Source: Candidatus Zixiibacteriota bacterium
GTDB lineage: Bacteria; Zixibacteria; MSB-5A5; GN15; FEB-12
DNA length: 64,000 nt
Direction of reading: 5' to 3'
Assembly (NCBI GenBank): GCA_029860345.1
Contig: JAOUBJ010000012.1
Location: forward strand, 62,001 to 126,000
Of the stretch, positions 52,645-64,000 are shown piece after piece. Both the position numbers and the translations under genes were made by a program. The notes beneath the pieces were generated by a model, which was not told the DNA's origin, made no database searches, and was given only the letters and a program-made list of their open reading frames with translations. Every line of letters starts with the position of its first letter. Positions within the stretch are counted from its first letter, which is position 1.

Positions 52645-53535
52645 TCACACATCATGCTCGGTTAACTTCACCTTACCCTTGCGTTCGGAGACGTAGACGC
52701 CGAAGGTGATCAAAGCAGCGCCAAGCAAAATCCAGACAGTAATAGACTCATTGATCAACAACCATGCAGCAACCATCGTGAACAATGGTTCGATGTACAA
52801 GTACGCGCCAACATCAGCCGCCGTGTAACGCGCCAACCCCTCCGCCCACAACCAAAACGAAACAGCTAAACATAACACACCAAGAAAAACCAGGCTAACG
52901 CTTGTTATCGGTTGCATCTCAAGGAAAACGTCGAACCCGCTGGTGGCCAGAGTGTATGGAATGAACACCGCCCCTGCCACAAGTGTCATCCAAAAAGTGG
53001 CCACCAAAGGATGGACCTTTTTGGTAATGTCGCGCGTGGCCACCGTGTAGAATCCCCAGGTCACGCACGAACCGAGCACGATTACATCACCGCGCGAGTT
53101 GATCCAGGCTAAGTTTCCCCAGCTTCCGTTGGCGGTCAACACGACAACGCCAAGGGTAGCTAAGATGAACCCTGTCCAATGGTGTTTGCTGAACGGTTCT
53201 TTCAGATAGAACCAGGCCAGCGCAGCCACGAATATCGGCGCCGTTGTCAGAATCCAGGCAGTGTTGGAGGCAGCTGTCTCTTTCATGCCGGTAGCCATCA
53301 CCCAGAAATGCAGAAAAACCAAAAACGACGCTGCGAAAAGGCCCCACTTTTTCTCCACCGGCCAGATCCTGAGACCCTTGGCCTTTATGATGATAAACAA
53401 AGTCGGGGCAGCCAGAAGGAAGCGCGCTGAGATCATCTCCACCGGTTCGAGTTCACGCAGCACCACTTTGATGGCGATATACGAGATACCCCAGAAGAAC
53501 ACCGGCAATAGCAGAAACAACGACGACAGTCTCAT
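52645..53535 (-). CDS. EamA/DMT-superfamily transporter
   Basis: 296 residues with ten hydrophobic helices in two homologous halves of the EamA (DUF6) type: FWGISYIAIKVVLRELEPVEMISARFLLA in the first, WGFYTVATRDITKKVHPLVATFWMTLVAG and LWAEGLARYTAADVGAYLYIEPLFTMVAAWLLINE in the second. Such proteins export amino acids, nucleotides or other small metabolites through the cytoplasmic membrane; the substrate cannot be told. It is alone on the minus strand between repeat-bearing gaps. Confidence 0.9.
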   Translation of the reverse strand: MRLSSLFLLLPVFFWGISYIAIKVVLRELEPVEMISARFLLAAPTLFIIIKAKGLRIWPVEKKWGLFAASFLVFLHFWVMATGMKETAASNTAWILTTAPIFVAALAWFYLKEPFSKHHWTGFILATLGVVVLTANGSWGNLAWINSRGDVIVLGSCVTWGFYTVATRDITKKVHPLVATFWMTLVAGAVFIPYTLATSGFDVFLEMQPITSVSLVFLGVLCLAVSFWLWAEGLARYTAADVGAYLYIEPLFTMVAAWLLINESITVWILLGAALITFGVYVSERKGKVKLTEHDV

Positions 53536-53565
53536 CCGACAATAAACAGAAGCATTTGATCCAAG

Positions 53566-53915
53566 GCAAGGTTGAGGTTTTGTGGCCTGCCTGTGTCAGG
53601 TCACAACCTCGCCTTTGGCGCAGCCCAGACCTGACACAACGTGAAAGTGCCGTTGGGCGCCCCGGCCCGCCCGAAGTTTATGCTTCGACTCCGCTCAGCA
53701 CGAGGTTGGGCCAGCATCATTTGCGTTGTGATGGTCGAGTCTTCAGACTCGGCCATAATCCCACCGAGTCTGAAGACTCGGCGGGCACAACGCAAGAGAA
53801 GACTGGATTCCGGCCTTCGCCGGAATGACAAAAGGTGCAGGCCGGCCAAGGCGACAAGTCGCTTCTTGGCGCTACGCACCTTATGACCTCACCCTGAGCG
53901 GAGTCGAAGGGTGGC
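53566..53915. repeat. Repeat-filled gap before the DUF2723 gene
   Basis: Contains TGTCAGGTC...GACCTGACA arms (about 53595-53637), CGAGTCT-TC-AGACTCG with its inverted partner CCGAGTCTGAAGACTCGG (about 53729-53783), ATTCCGGC-CTTC-GCCGGAAT (about 53811-53827) and CACCCTGAGCGGAGTCGAAGGGTG (about 53890-53913). The short frames here are repeat-derived. Confidence 0.7.
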
Positions 53916-54020
53916 GGTTTGCCTGTCGAAACTCCCAACTTGACAACAGTCGCGAAGTCCACGATCATCACACTTAGAAACCATCCCAGTCCGGAATCTG
54001 ACAGAATGCAAGGAGAGCGG

Positions 54021-56213
54021 ATGCATTCCATAAAGCACCCATCGCTTAGTTTCTATCTCGGTTTGATCGTAGTGGTACTGGGCTTCATCAGTTTGCGCAT
54101 GCCGCCGGTGGATTCGTTCTGGAGCATGACATTGGCGCCGCTGCTCCTGGTGCTGGGATATCTGGTGCTACTGCCGCTCGGCTTGTGGCCGCGCTGCTCG
54201 GAACCGAACCACGAATCAACCGCAGGCGAGGATGTCTCGACCAGCCGTTTTGCCGGTTTGGGCGTGTTTGCTTTAGCGCTCATTACTTACTGCCTGACCC
54301 TTTGGCCGGGTCCGCGTTGGTGGGATAGTGCTGGGTACATTGCATCAAGTATCACGATGGGGGTCGATAGTGCGCCCGGATCGCTGCTGCTGCAACTCAT
54401 AGGTCGCTTGTTCTCTGTCCTCACGTTTATAACGTCCCCGGCGGTACGACTCAATGTCATGATAGCGCTGGCCACGGCCGCGGCGGTGACGGTTGTCTAC
54501 TTTACGATCGTGCGCATGTTGCGCGCAGTATCGGTCAAGGAAGCACCTGATCAAACTGCGATTGTTGCCGGCTCACTCTTGGCCTCTTTGACGTTGGCTT
54601 TTGCTGTCAGTGTCTGGTCCCATGCGATTTTCACCAACCCTTATGGGCTGAGTCTGTTGTGCGCCGCTGTCTTGTTCTATCTCGCGGTGCGTTGGTGGGA
54701 AGACCCCGATGCCGAGAGCGCCGGTAATCTCCTGCTATTGGCGGTTTTTGTTTTGGGGCTGGATGTTAGCGTTCATCGCAGTAACATCCTGTTCATCCCA
54801 GGCTTCCTGGTCGTCGTGCTTCTCCGTCGACCGCGCCTGCTTACTTCGGGAAGGTTATGGCTGGGTGGAGTCTTGCTCTTCATGCTGGGGCTGTCGTTAC
54901 AATCGTTCAACATGTTTCGCGCCCAGCTTGACCCCTGGATAAACATGTCCGACCCCGACACGCTGGCTGGTCTTTGGGACTATTTGGCCCTCAAGCAGTC
55001 CGGGGTGGCCGCGTTCGGAACTGACCTGTTGCAGCGCAATGGTCCGGTGTGGTCCACGCAGATCAAACATGAATACCTGAGATACCTCGGATGGAACTTC
55101 GTCGGCTTCGATCACGCCACGCTCGGTGTCAAATGGAATGGAATGTATGGCCTACCTCTGGTTGTCGGGCTGGTTGGTATGGTCTGCCATTTTTTCAGAG
55201 ATTACCGACAGGCGCTGAGAGTCCTGGCCATGTTTCTCAGTGTCAGTGTGGTTGCGATCATTTACCTGAACGTGCCCGAAAATTACTTCCGCAAAATGGA
55301 CCGGCACTTCATGGCTTCGTACATGATCTTCACTGTCTGGATCGGATACGGTTGTTACACCGTCATAAGATACCTGCCTCGTCTGTTTGGCGAACGTGCT
55401 TTGGTTGTCTGGCTGGTCTCATTGCTACTCGTAATCGCTCTGCCGCTGAACGCCCTTTTTGCCAACTGGAAGATCAACGACCAGAGCGGCAACTACACGC
55501 CGCTTGAATTCGGCCGCAACCTTCTGAAAACATGTGAGCCGGGTGCTATCCTGATAACCGGCGGCGACTCAGACACCTTCCCATTGTGGTATTTGCAATT
55601 GGTTGAAGGGTATCGCACCGATGTTACCTGCTTGAACTATTCGCTCATGAACACCGAGTGGCATCTCAGGACCCGTCTCAAGTTTGAACCGGACATACCC
55701 TGGTCGCTTACCGAAGAGAGTCTGCTCGACCTGAATGTTCGAGCCGTCGACAGCCACACCGTGACAATCTACACGACCGGGCGCGACAGTCTGCCGGTGG
55801 AGTTCATAGTGGCGCCGACCTTCAACGATCAGTTCTTGCTGGTAGCCGATCAGGTTTTTCTGGACATCATCCAGACCAATCGCTGGCGTCGTCCGGTGTA
55901 TATTTCGGTCGGTATGACCGGCCGCATTCCGCTGGGATTGGATCAGTTTCTCAGGCTTGATGGTTTCGCCTATCGGCTGGTGCCGGACTCTGCCAAGCGC
56001 ACCAACTATACCGCTCTAAAGCATAATGTGTTCGAAGAGTTCTCATATCGCGGGCTTGGCGGCGAGGCTCTGTTGGATCAAGTCTCTCAGGACATGACCA
56101 ACAGCTATCGCCCGGCTCTTCTCACCTTGAACCGATACCTGGTAGAGCAGGGTGACAGCGCCTCAGTCAAAAAGCTGGACGCCCTGATGCACAGCCTGTG
56201 GCCGGGGGAGTGA
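54021..56213 (+). CDS. DUF2723-family integral membrane protein (PMT-like glycosyltransferase fold)
   Basis: 730 residues from the ATG at 54021, with AAGGAG 6 nt upstream. About 11 TM helices in residues 10-520, then a soluble C-terminal region. The motif WWDSAGYIASSITMGVDSAPGSLLLQLIGRLFSVL near residue 100 is the DUF2723 signature, with the Asp in the place of the acidic residue of protein O-mannosyltransferase-type GT-C enzymes. The later GDSDTFPLWYLQLVEGYRTDV is also characteristic. Probable transfer of a lipid-linked sugar to envelope protein; the substrate is unknown. It is followed by cmk 68 bp on. Confidence 0.85.
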   Translation: MHSIKHPSLSFYLGLIVVVLGFISLRMPPVDSFWSMTLAPLLLVLGYLVLLPLGLWPRCSEPNHESTAGEDVSTSRFAGLGVFALALITYCLTLWPGPRWWDSAGYIASSITMGVDSAPGSLLLQLIGRLFSVLTFITSPAVRLNVMIALATAAAVTVVYFTIVRMLRAVSVKEAPDQTAIVAGSLLASLTLAFAVSVWSHAIFTNPYGLSLLCAAVLFYLAVRWWEDPDAESAGNLLLLAVFVLGLDVSVHRSNILFIPGFLVVVLLRRPRLLTSGRLWLGGVLLFMLGLSLQSFNMFRAQLDPWINMSDPDTLAGLWDYLALKQSGVAAFGTDLLQRNGPVWSTQIKHEYLRYLGWNFVGFDHATLGVKWNGMYGLPLVVGLVGMVCHFFRDYRQALRVLAMFLSVSVVAIIYLNVPENYFRKMDRHFMASYMIFTVWIGYGCYTVIRYLPRLFGERALVVWLVSLLLVIALPLNALFANWKINDQSGNYTPLEFGRNLLKTCEPGAILITGGDSDTFPLWYLQLVEGYRTDVTCLNYSLMNTEWHLRTRLKFEPDIPWSLTEESLLDLNVRAVDSHTVTIYTTGRDSLPVEFIVAPTFNDQFLLVADQVFLDIIQTNRWRRPVYISVGMTGRIPLGLDQFLRLDGFAYRLVPDSAKRTNYTALKHNVFEEFSYRGLGGEALLDQVSQDMTNSYRPALLTLNRYLVEQGDSASVKKLDALMHSLWPGE

Positions 56214-56281
56214 GGGTAATGCTTCGTTAAACGGCGACTTTTCCATTGCGCTCAGGCAGCCCATCCCCTACCATGCCCACC

Positions 56282-56983
56282 ATGAGTGAGTCTGTCCTGC
56301 ATCTCGCCCGGCTGAAAGGGAAAATCATCGCGATCGACGGCCCCGCCGGATCGGGCAAATCGACAACATCGCGGATGCTGGCCGCGCGGCTGGGGTACAC
56401 CTATCTTGATACCGGCGCTATGTACCGTGCCATCACCTGGTTTGCCCTCAAGGCAAAAATTGAACTGTCGGACGCTGACAAACTCGGTGAGGTGGCTCAG
56501 AAGATGCCGCTTGAGTTTAAGACCGAGGACGAAGTCAACCGTGTGCTCGTGGGTGAACACGATGTGACCAGTGAGATTCGATCGGTCGAAGTCACCAAAC
56601 ATGTCTCCGAAGTATCCGCGCACAAAACAGTGCGTGAGGCGATGGTTGCACGTCAACGGCAGATGGCCAGGAATGGCTCCATCGTAGCCGAGGGCCGCGA
56701 CACCACCACCGTGGTGTTCCCCCGGGCCGATATAAAAATCTATCTCGATGCCGACACCCGCACCCGTGCCCGACGGCGGCTGCTGGACCTCTCGCACATG
56801 GGTGTCAGTACCACGGTCGAGGAACAAGAAGCGGATATCATTCGGCGCGATAAGTATGACTCCGGGCGCGCTCACTCGCCCTTGACCAAAGCCAAAGATG
56901 CCTACACGGTCGACACCTCGAATCTAACAATCGAAGGCCAGGTCGATCAGATTATTGCGCTCATCCGCTCGGTTATCAAATAG
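56282..56983 (+). CDS. cmk: Cytidylate kinase
   Basis: 233 residues from the ATG at 56282; ATG 56273 and a TTG at 56246 are in frame, with no ribosome site favouring any. P-loop IDGPAGSGKSTTSRMLA at about 19-34, LGYTYLDTGAMYRA (CMP site), VAEGRDTTTVVFPRADIKIYLDA, and the R-R-x-x-x-D/EADIIRRDKYDS lid region. It phosphorylates CMP and dCMP. It starts the conserved cmk-plsC-(ispH)-rpsA neighbourhood, here without ispH. Confidence 0.95.
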   Translation: MSESVLHLARLKGKIIAIDGPAGSGKSTTSRMLAARLGYTYLDTGAMYRAITWFALKAKIELSDADKLGEVAQKMPLEFKTEDEVNRVLVGEHDVTSEIRSVEVTKHVSEVSAHKTVREAMVARQRQMARNGSIVAEGRDTTTVVFPRADIKIYLDADTRTRARRRLLDLSHMGVSTTVEEQEADIIRRDKYDSGRAHSPLTKAKDAYTVDTSNLTIEGQVDQIIALIRSVIK

Positions 56984-56985
56984 GT

Positions 56986-57630
56986 ATGAAGATTCTGTAC
57001 TATACGGGGCGTTCGCTGACTCGGATTATCTTCGGTCTTTTCCTCCGGGCCAAAGTACGTGGCCAGGAGAACCTGCCGCCTGAGGGTGGCTTCATTTTGG
57101 CCAGCAATCACCTGTCCTATTGGGACCCGCCGCTGGTCGGCAGTTGGGTGCCCCGGCAGGTCTACTTCATGGCCAAGCAGGAGCTGTTTAAGAACCCGCT
57201 GTTCGGCGGCATTATAAAACGAACCAACGCCCTGCCGCTCAGGCGCGGAACCATCGACCGCGTGGCGCTGGATTTGTGTGTCGAGACTCTCAAGGCCGGC
57301 AACGTATTGACTGTTTTCCCGGAAGGGACACGGGCCAAAGAGGGCCACTTTCTGACACCCAAACCGGGTGTCGGCATGGTCGCAGTGCGGGCCAAGTGCC
57401 CGATAGTGCCTGCTCTGATCCAGGGCTCCAACCGTCTGAAGGCCTGTCTGCTGGGCACAAGCAGACTTAGCATTACTTACGGGCGACCGCTTGAGGCCGA
57501 CTGGGTGGAGTCGTTCGACGCCACTAAGGAGAGCTATACCCAGATCGCGGAAGCGGTAATGGAGCGGATCGGATCGCTTAGAAACGAGGCTCATACTGTT
57601 AACAATGCCGCCGGGTCGTCCGATTATTAA
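56986..57630 (+). CDS. plsC: 1-acyl-sn-glycerol-3-phosphate acyltransferase
   Basis: 214 residues, 2 bp after cmk. Acyltransferase motif I N41-H42-L-S-Y-W-D47 (NHxxxxD), motif II-like RRGTIDRVALD, motif III FPEGTRAK near 111-118, and motif IV IVPALIQGS. It makes phosphatidic acid at the cytoplasmic membrane. The gene order cmk-plsC-rpsA is typical of many bacteria. Confidence 0.95.
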   Translation: MKILYYTGRSLTRIIFGLFLRAKVRGQENLPPEGGFILASNHLSYWDPPLVGSWVPRQVYFMAKQELFKNPLFGGIIKRTNALPLRRGTIDRVALDLCVETLKAGNVLTVFPEGTRAKEGHFLTPKPGVGMVAVRAKCPIVPALIQGSNRLKACLLGTSRLSITYGRPLEADWVESFDATKESYTQIAEAVMERIGSLRNEAHTVNNAAGSSDY

Positions 57631-57693
57631 AGGGGTCGCAAATATCTCAGAAATGCCTTGATATTTTCGGATTTCGGGTTAGCTTAAGCGGCT

Positions 57694-57752
57694 GCCGCGA
57701 AATTAACGCGGCGTCCTGACGGTTTTCCCTCAAGGGAAAAAATCAAAACCGT
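57694..57752 (+). promoter_or_regulatory. Structured leader of rpsA
   Basis: Two hairpins in the 154-bp gap: GCCGCG-N7-CGCGGC (57694-57712), and a long nested helix, ACGG outside and TTTTCCC-TCAA-GGGAAAA inside, closed by CCGT (57719-57752). An AAGGAGG follows but is 13-14 nt from the ATG. S1 is known to regulate its own translation in enterics; whether that happens here is inference. Confidence 0.45.
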
Positions 57753-57784
57753 TGGGGCCAATGTAAGGAGGTTCTTAACCGTAA

Positions 57785-59974
<2,190 letters not shown>

Positions 59975-60012
59975 CAGCCCTTAGATTATAACATAAAAGC
60001 CATTTATGGCCG

Positions 60013-60046
60013 CCGGTGGTTGTTTATTCAGCCACCGGTTTTTTTG
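60013..60046 (+). terminator. Rho-independent terminator of rpsA
   Basis: CCGGTGG / CCACCGG stem with a 12-nt loop followed by seven Ts (60039-60045), about 40 bp after the rpsA stop. Confidence 0.9.
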
Positions 60047-60050
60047 TTTG

Positions 60051-60395
60051 GTGCGGTTAGGCGACTCGCCTGACCGCCGATGGGGCGCACGGCAGGTGTC
60101 GGGCGGGGTCGCCCAACACCACTCGCAAATGAGTTTGCTGCGCTCCCTACGTCGGGTGGCACCCTCAAAGCCGCTTTGGGGGTGACAGGCAAACCTGTTT
60201 CTCGCGTTTCGCGGCCATAAATGGCCTTTTGCGCTTCGCGGTGATAAACCACCCATAAATGGGCTCTTGGCGCTTCGCGCGTCACTTCTGTCACCCCGAG
60301 CGGAGTCGAGGGGCCAACCTCATGCTGAGCACTGACTGTCATTCCGGGCTTTGACCCGGCATCCATCTTCTGTCACCCCGAGCGGAGTCGAGGGG
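60051..60395. repeat. Dense cluster of dispersed hairpin repeats after rpsA
   Basis: From left: GTTAGGCGACTCGCCTGAC module, GTCGGGCGGGGTCGCCC module, GGTGGCACCCTCAAAG/CTTTGGGGGTG module (to 60188), short units ending in GCGCTTCGCG with CCATAAATGG palindromes (60205-60275), then TGTCACCCCGAGCGGAGTCGAGGGG twice (about 60292-60316 and 60371-60395). The rest of the gap to 60650 shows no gene; the only plus-strand frame overlaps the next minus-strand gene. Confidence 0.75.
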
Positions 60396-60650
60396 CCTGC
60401 ACACGCCGGTGAAATGGGTTTGTTTTACGAAAAAAAGTCTTTGGCGACCCCCCCCCTCTGAGCAAATGGGTTCGTTTGGTGTATTTTCTATTCACACCTA
60501 ATAGAATCGATGGTGATTGCGAAGCCTGTTTGATCTTGGTCTGCGTCAATCTGTGTTCATGGGATAGGTCCTTATTCTAACGGATGTGCAGCCGCGTTTT
60601 GTGTGGAGTGGGTAGAGTTACCGTTGGAGCGGCTGCCGTGCTGTCCACTA

Positions 60651-61844
60651 CTACATATCGCCCAAATTGAACTCACTGATCGATGCTGTGCCCGCTTCGC
60701 TGTCTATTGTAAGCCTGTTGATGCGTTCCGGCGATTGGGGATTGATCCAGATGAAACCCTCCAGAGCCAGTCCACTGGCAACGGCTTCGGCTGTGTCGAA
60801 CCTGTAAAGGAACGTCCTGGGTTGAAGACCGTTGGACCCCCAACTGGCAAAAGATGCAGCGAAGATATGCTCAGAAACAAACGTGCCTCCAACAGGAGGA
60901 ATATAACCGGCTTCCATCGGAATCGTGAAGTCGTCTACTGTTTTGACGTACCTCTCCCCATCTTTTGCAAGCACATCAATAGTCTGCGTTCGCAGGGGGT
61001 TATGGTGAATGAGCAGATAGTCTCCGTTCGGCGAGAGGAAGATGGCCGGTGAAATAGGAATATCGTCAAACGTGTCCAGGGGAACAAGAGCTACCGACTC
61101 ATTGTAGAGATCGCAAACCACGATGTGCTTGGCCGTGAGGTAGGCGTAGTGCGTCCCATCCGAACTGAGTGACCTTTTCATACTGGCGCCGGCGGGGCGC
61201 ACACCGTTGACTGCGATATCGCTGATTATGCTCATGTCGGGTACGGAAATCAATTGCACTCTATCGTAATGCTCCAGCACCAACAATGAGTCGTTCACAG
61301 CCGTCATCTCCCACGAGTCGGTTGTGATCGAGAACTCTGCCAGCATGTTGCCTTGCGAATCGTAGATTGTTGGCTTTCCAGGACTCGACTCCATTAGGGT
61401 ATTATCATTCTCAGTGAAGTAGTACTGCCCTGACGGGAATGCCCGCAACAAAGCCCGACACCACATATCAAGTAGTTGTTGCCCCGAATAATCGTATGCC
61501 GCATACATCTCAGAACCCTTGCGATCGGTGCGACCGAGAATGAAAAAGCCGTCGTAGTCACGCATCTGCACCATGAAAAACCCGCCAGGATCCAAGTGCT
61601 CGGAGAACACGACATTCCCCTGGAGATCAAACAACTGGAAGCTATGCTTGTTGTCGGAAACTACACCCATATACTCTTCGGTGGCATCGAAATGAGAAGG
61701 CTCATCAAGACGTGGGATACGAAAGGCATTGGGCTGATCCGAATCCCCGGTATCGAGCGATTTATCTCCACATGCAGGCAACGAAACCAGCATATAAAGA
61801 ACCAGCACGGGGATAGCAGTTTTTGACAATAGCGTGTTTTTCAT
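60651..61844 (-). CDS. 6-bladed beta-propeller lipoprotein
   Basis: 397 residues from the ATG at 61844 with AGAGGTG 6 nt before it; a GTG 9 bp earlier is in frame. Lipobox LVSLPAC puts the lipidated Cys near residue 25. About six blades with repeats such as SFQLFDLQGNVVFSEH, MYAAYDYSGQQLLDMW, TIYDSQGNMLAEF and RVQLISVPDMSIISD: the 6-bladed propeller style of FCB lipoproteins (BF3164/DUF4934-like). No heme motif, and not in the cytochrome cluster. Monocistronic. Function unknown. Confidence 0.8.
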   Translation of the reverse strand: MKNTLLSKTAIPVLVLYMLVSLPACGDKSLDTGDSDQPNAFRIPRLDEPSHFDATEEYMGVVSDNKHSFQLFDLQGNVVFSEHLDPGGFFMVQMRDYDGFFILGRTDRKGSEMYAAYDYSGQQLLDMWCRALLRAFPSGQYYFTENDNTLMESSPGKPTIYDSQGNMLAEFSITTDSWEMTAVNDSLLVLEHYDRVQLISVPDMSIISDIAVNGVRPAGASMKRSLSSDGTHYAYLTAKHIVVCDLYNESVALVPLDTFDDIPISPAIFLSPNGDYLLIHHNPLRTQTIDVLAKDGERYVKTVDDFTIPMEAGYIPPVGGTFVSEHIFAASFASWGSNGLQPRTFLYRFDTAEAVASGLALEGFIWINPQSPERINRLTIDSEAGTASISEFNLGDM

Positions 61845-61992
61845 TAAAATCACCTCTGGTCAGCAGCCGAAAACGAGAACTAATCCACCCGCTAGTTACT
61901 CTTTGACTGCATTCTTCCACTGTAGAATAGGCCGATTAGTCTATTCTGTCAAGGCCTAATCCACCCAGGCAATAACAACTCTGTGCGTCTCT

Positions 61993-62172
61993 TCTGTCCC
62001 CCCGAGTGGAGTCGAGGGGCAACCTCAGCCTAAGCGATGCCGAAGGGTGAACTAGAATGAAGTTGTCGAAACCTGCCTGCGGCAGCCCTGCGGGCCAGGG
62101 GTTTCGACTTGCTTCTGATAGTGGCGGGTTCACGCCGCGGCGCGCAGGCGAAGACGGACCCGCCCTACCGGT
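61993..62172. repeat. Dispersed repeats upstream of the tRNA genes
   Basis: GTCCCCCCGAGTGGAGTCGAGGGG (variant of the 60.3-kb unit), then GTCGAAACCTGCCTGCGGCAG...GGTTTCGAC, an inverted pair at about 62063-62108, and GTGGCGGGTT...GACCCGCCCTAC (about 62121-62167). The 450-bp gap 61845-62294 holds no gene. Confidence 0.6.
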
Positions 62173-62246
62173 ACTCTTCGGGCCACCCGACAACCCAGGC
62201 GAAAGCCAGGAACCTTTTCGGGTCGACGAGGTTTTGATTAAATCGC

Positions 62247-62275
62247 TTGACGGTCTTATAGTTTTTGCTTAAACT
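62247..62275 (+). promoter_or_regulatory. Promoter of the tRNA pair, embedded in an inverted repeat
   Basis: TTGACG (62247-62252), a 17-bp spacer and TAAACT (62270-62275) place the start near 62282, 13 nt before the first tRNA. The spacer and -10 lie inside a perfect 12-bp inverted repeat, GTCTTATAGTTT (62253-62264) and AAACTATAAGAC (62271-62282). Confidence 0.6.
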
Positions 62276-62294
62276 ATAAGACTCGGCCAAATTT

Positions 62295-62368
62295 GGGCCC
62301 TTAGCTCAGTTGGTTAGAGCAGCTGACTCATAATCAGCGGGTCGCAGGTTCGAGTCCTGCAGGGCCCA
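62295..62368 (+). tRNA. tRNA with CAT anticodon, probably tRNA-Ile2 (lysidine-modified)
   Basis: 74 nt, no encoded CCA. Acceptor GGGCCCT/AGGGCCC, D stem GCTC/GAGC, anticodon stem GCTGA/TCAGC with loop CTCATAA (anticodon 62329-62331), T stem GCAGG/CCTGC with TTCGAGT. The body resembles bacterial tRNA-Ile2(CAU) in the D arm and GGTCGCAGG region more than elongator Met, but the two cannot be separated with certainty by eye. Confidence 0.93.
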
Positions 62369-62391
62369 TGAAGGAAGGAAAGAAGGTTGTC

Positions 62392-62465
62392 GGGCAATTA
62401 GCTCAGTTGGTTAGAGCGTTCGGTTCACATCCGAGAGGTCACTGGTTCGAATCCAGTATTGCCCA
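62392..62465 (+). tRNA. tRNA-Val (CAC)
   Basis: 74 nt, no encoded CCA. Acceptor GGGCAAT/ATTGCCC, D stem GCTC/GAGC, anticodon stem TTCGG/CCGAG (one G-T pair) with loop TTCACAT (anticodon CAC at 62426-62428), T stem ACTGG/CCAGT with TTCGAAT. It lies 23 bp after the first tRNA, probably on the same transcript. Confidence 0.93.
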
Positions 62466-62653
62466 GTTTGCAAGATGACGATCAACAAACCTGACAAACA
62501 CCACAGCGTCGACCGTGGTCGAGCCTGTCGAATGACGGGCGACAACACAGGACGACATAAAGATAAGAGAACGCATTCTCCTGCCAGATCAGGGGGATGC
62601 GTTTTTCATTTGAGGTGCCGATGAATAAGCCGCTGGTGGCAGAAGGAGGTGTG

Positions 62654-63370
62654 ATGCCGAACGATCTCGAACTGCTGTTGAAACTACAGATTATCGACTA
62701 TGATCTTGGTGAGTTGGAACGGTCCAAAGAATATCTTCCCGATATGATGGATAATCTGCGCAACGAGATCGAGGAAGCCAAAAGCAAACTGGAAACCTGT
62801 ACCACCGAATTCGAGTCCAAGAAGGTTTCAGTCAAAACCCTCGAATTGGAAATCGCATCCAAAGAAGCTGAGCTGCAAAAGTATCAACAGCAGATGATGT
62901 CAATCAAGACCAACAAGGAGTATGACGCGCTTGTGGCTCAGATTGATGCTATCAAGCAGGATATATCCAAACAAGAAACCGAGTTTCTGGGCACCGAAGA
63001 ACGTATCGCCGAACTGGAAAAAGAAATCGCCGAGTATAACGAAAAATCGGAGTCGGCCCAGGACACAAACTCCAAACAGCTGTCTATTCTCCAGAACAAA
63101 ATCGACTCTATCGGTGACACTATGGCCGCCAAAGAAAACGAGCGCGACCGGATATCTAAAGAGATTCCCCGGCCTACCCGCTCCATCTATGAACGGGTCC
63201 GCAAGGGCAAGGGTGGAACGGCGGTGGTGATGGTCAAAAAGCGTGCCTGCGGTTCCTGCCACAAAGCGCTGACGCCTAGAAAAGTCCAGGAGATAAAGAA
63301 AGGTGATCGCATTCACACCTGTGAAAACTGTGGTCGACTCCTGTTCTGGGATGGTGAGGAGTCCAATTAG
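62654..63370 (+). CDS. Coiled-coil zinc-ribbon protein (CT398/DUF164-like)
   Basis: 238 residues from the ATG at 62654, chosen for AGAAGGAGGT just before it and because the family begins with an L-x-x-L-L-x-L-Q-x-I-D pattern (PNDLELLLKLQIIDYDLGELE); upstream ATGs at 62597 and 62621 are in frame. Residues about 25-175 form a long coiled-coil hairpin. A C-terminal zinc ribbon uses C199/C202 (ACGSCHKAL) and C223/C226 (TCENCGRLLFW). The CGSCH is part of the ribbon, not a heme site. It is thought to bind nucleic acid; the role is poorly known. Confidence 0.9.
   Translation: MPNDLELLLKLQIIDYDLGELERSKEYLPDMMDNLRNEIEEAKSKLETCTTEFESKKVSVKTLELEIASKEAELQKYQQQMMSIKTNKEYDALVAQIDAIKQDISKQETEFLGTEERIAELEKEIAEYNEKSESAQDTNSKQLSILQNKIDSIGDTMAAKENERDRISKEIPRPTRSIYERVRKGKGGTAVVMVKKRACGSCHKALTPRKVQEIKKGDRIHTCENCGRLLFWDGEESN

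Positions 63371-64000
<630 letters not shown>

Noticed and set aside
63248-63262. CXXCH (CGSCH) in the zinc-ribbon protein as a heme site
   Set aside because: The protein has no signal peptide, and the Cys pair belongs with C223/C226 of a zinc ribbon.

Overview
The window looks like a chromosome segment of an anaerobic or facultative, metal-cycling Gram-negative bacterium of the FCB superphylum, with candidate phylum Zixibacteria as the best guess. The reasons are a type IX secretion sorting domain of the NYPNPFN type (16-17.6 kb), a PEP-CTERM tail (48.7 kb), outer-membrane beta-barrels, DUF2723 and NHL-propeller proteins, and a very large multiheme cytochrome c cluster. The assignment is inference; no rRNA gene is present.

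Region 1 (1-31.8 kb) is an electron-transfer supercluster. Nine cytochrome genes carry 72 canonical CXXCH heme sites and 7 atypical ones (CX6CH, CX3CH, CXCH). In order: a redoxin/TPR protein fragment, a LolA-fold-like secreted protein, a 17-heme cytochrome, an 832-bp regulatory gap with three perfect TGTGA-N6-TCACA operators, an FN3/beta-propeller protein, a 9-heme cytochrome and a terminator. A tight operon (6.8-14.5 kb) follows: 10-heme cytochrome, NHL lipoprotein, tetraheme cytochrome, outer-membrane barrel, NHL protein, tetraheme cytochrome, 7-heme cytochrome. A second operon (16.1-31.2 kb) encodes a T9SS-sorted propeller protein, a 5-heme cytochrome, a 2718-residue protein fusing 14 beta-domains to an 11-heme tail, the System II cytochrome c maturation pair ResB and CcsA, a lipoprotein propeller, a small membrane protein and a BchE-like radical SAM enzyme. 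A 5-heme cytochrome faces it. The set fits a trans-envelope conduit plus extracellular cytochrome filaments with its own heme-attachment machinery.

Region 2 (32-43.3 kb) lies almost wholly on the minus strand: a PEGA protein, two small Cys-rich secreted proteins, an outer-membrane barrel / LolA-like / MMPL-RND operon, and an arsenic module (two ArsR repressors, ArsM, a small Cys-rich protein, two overlapping micro-ORFs). An identical 18-nt promoter element links the ars operon to the RND operon. Then come a PDZ protease-like protein and its TetR regulator.

Region 3 (43.3-64 kb) is housekeeping: thioredoxin-fold proteins, dnaE, recA, a DMT exporter, a DUF2723 membrane protein, cmk-plsC-rpsA, two tRNAs, a zinc-ribbon protein and the start of guaB. 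Its intergenic gaps are full of modular hairpin repeats that are absent from the cytochrome region.
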